DNA of 64,000 bases from positions 44,634,001 through 44,698,000 of the forward strand of contig NC_134147.1 in NCBI RefSeq assembly GCF_033958435.1, written 5' to 3'. The translations under genes were made by a program, and so were the position numbers. The stretch comes from Carettochelys insculpta (Eukaryota; Chordata; Testudines; Carettochelyidae). Shown here piece by piece: positions 62,571 through 64,000 of the stretch. A model generated the notes under the pieces. The model ran no database searches and was not told the origin of the DNA. It saw only the letters and a list, made by a program, of their open reading frames with translations. Numbering within the stretch: position 1 is the first letter of the stretch; each line of letters begins with the position of its first letter.

Positions 62571-63676
62571 ACAGAAGTGGGCAATGGACCCATTGGCTCT
62601 TGCCACCTGCTGAAGCTGACACAAGCAAAATAAATGGTCCACTTGTGCCAGAAGCATCAGCACAGTGCTTAAACAAGGGCCTGGCCAGGCCAAAACCAGA
62701 GTCCAGTGTCACTCTCGTTACTAGGCTTTGGGGAGCTGGACATGTGAAGTTCCTACATGGCATTGTTCAGCTCACTTCTCAATGGCCAAGCAGGTTCCCA
62801 TGTTCCTAATGCAGCTTTTCCACCAAGCACCCAGCCTGTCCCCAGCTTGGGCTTGGGCCGTGCCATGAGGCATCGTTCAGCCAGCTTTTCCAACACACGC
62901 AAGGCAGAGCTGGAGGAAGGCAGCCACTTTGCCCGTCACTGCATTCAGGCACAGCTGAGAGGAGGTTTGCTTCTATTTTTAAAATGACAGCACTAATGGG
63001 AAATGAGGAAGCGTATAAGACCTTTAAAAACTCGGTGAAAACACAGGGTTAGAATGGGCTCCAAAGCGGATGCTATCCAGCAAACACTGGCCATGAGGAA
63101 AAGTCATTATGTTTCATCTTCATCCTGTGGGGCCCTGATTACCTGGGGCTGACAAACCCACTGAACTAGCATGACGGTGCTACAAACTTATAACCTCCTT
63201 CCTTGTAACCCCTGAGCCCTCCTGGTGTGACTTTCTGCACAAGCAATAGGTAGACCCTTTGCTCCCTCGCAGGAAGAGAAGTGCACTGAGTTATTTTCTT
63301 TTCTGGCTCTGGCCAGTTACTAAATTTTGCACACGCCACCCAAAAAAAGCCCGGGTGTATGCAAGGTGTTTGCCTTAAAAGCTGTGCTGGTTATGACTCA
63401 AACGGTGTAGTGTCTGTGAAAAGTTATTACAAATGCAGTGTATTGGCTTTGCCAAAAGATTAGACGTCACTTTCTTCAGCAGTGTTGACAGCTATGTGAG
63501 CAGGATTCTAGCATAGCATCTTTTTTAGGTAAAAAGCTAATCAGGTATATGAGGCTAAGACACGGCGTTTTTTTCATAAAAGACAGTCAACACAAAAGTA
63601 TTCAGTATCGATTTTAGCAGCTAGCTCCCTCCCCACACACCAGCTTCATTTTATTCCAGCCCTAATTACAATTCAT
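62571..63676. other. 3' flank, unassigned
   Basis: Returns to average composition; no coding match or repeat ends recognised. Confidence 0.4.
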
Positions 63677-63695
63677 TTAAACAGCCATTCCAAAA

Positions 63696-63932
63696 TTATT
63701 TCCAGGCTCTCTTTTTCTTTTTGGTCCCAATTGTTTTTCCAGCTGCTGTCTTCTTGGGCAGGTTATAAATAAAATGAATCTCATCTGGTACGGCCCACCC
63801 AAAGAGGCCATAAAGGGCATGGTTGTAGCTGTGGACTGGGCTAGGGAATGCCATGTGAGCGAGCCCAGTGGAATAGAGAGGTAAGACAAGAGGCAGCAGG
63901 TTCACATGAATCCCAGCTGAAAGGGTTTGGCC
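63696..63932 (-). pseudogene. Unrecognised short minus-strand frame, possibly a gene fragment
   Basis: About 78 codons between stops, with no ATG at the start (the first start-like codon is GTG at 63905). The translation contains HMAFPSPVHSYNHALYGLFG, WAVPDEIHFIYNLPKKTAAG and KTIGTKKKKRAWK. Its balanced composition and lysine-rich end look more protein-like than neighbouring frames. I do not recognise the family. It could be a processed pseudogene fragment, part of a transposon, or chance. Confidence 0.25.
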
Positions 63933-64000
63933 CTACTCCTAAGAAAAGACCAGTTATTGAGCTTTGTGGTTGCAGGACCAAGATAGCATCCTGATTAAAA

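Overview
This is a piece of a vertebrate nuclear genome, and the repeats point to a sauropsid, most likely a turtle. It holds one protein-coding gene that I can support: the 3' two thirds of PRICKLE2, a planar-cell-polarity adaptor with a PET domain and three LIM domains, on the + strand. Six coding exons (14576-14689, 16584-16721, 19111-19314, 25048-25234, 29370-30230, 50321-51189) have consensus AG/GT borders and compatible phases. Together they encode 790 residues ending in the prenylation motif CIIS. The exon or exons coding for the roughly 48 N-terminal residues were not found and should lie upstream of base 1.

The turtle assignment is inference. It rests on tRNA-derived SINEs of the turtle Cry I type (6852-7038, 26664-26850), CR1 retrotransposons (34650-35040; 48288-49272, with an open reverse-transcriptase frame), and several short DNA-transposon families, including foldback elements ending in a GGCTACGTCTACAC-like repeat.

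Layout: 1-14575 is the upstream intron (or 5' flank), with nested DNA transposons at 6787-7609 and a strong inverted repeat at 9231-9366. From 14576 to 30230 are the PET and LIM exons and the first large tail exon, separated by introns of 1.9-5.7 kb. From 30231 to 50320 is a 20-kb intron full of CR1, hAT-like and foldback copies. The last coding exon is 50321-51189, followed by a 3' UTR with several AATAAA signals. From about 53 to 64 kb is the 3' flank. It holds a decayed endonuclease/reverse-transcriptase LINE on the minus strand (about 54790-57700) interrupted by a minisatellite of about 85-bp units, then a GC-rich stretch (about 58.5-62.6 kb) with no recognisable gene. A short lysine-rich frame near 63.7 kb is unresolved.

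I saw no rRNA, no functional tRNA gene, no CRISPR array and no multi-gene system. The points most worth following are the foldback families that share ends but repeat different internal palindromic words, the nested transposons with readable target-site duplications, the LINE interrupted by a minisatellite, and two long intronic inverted repeats.
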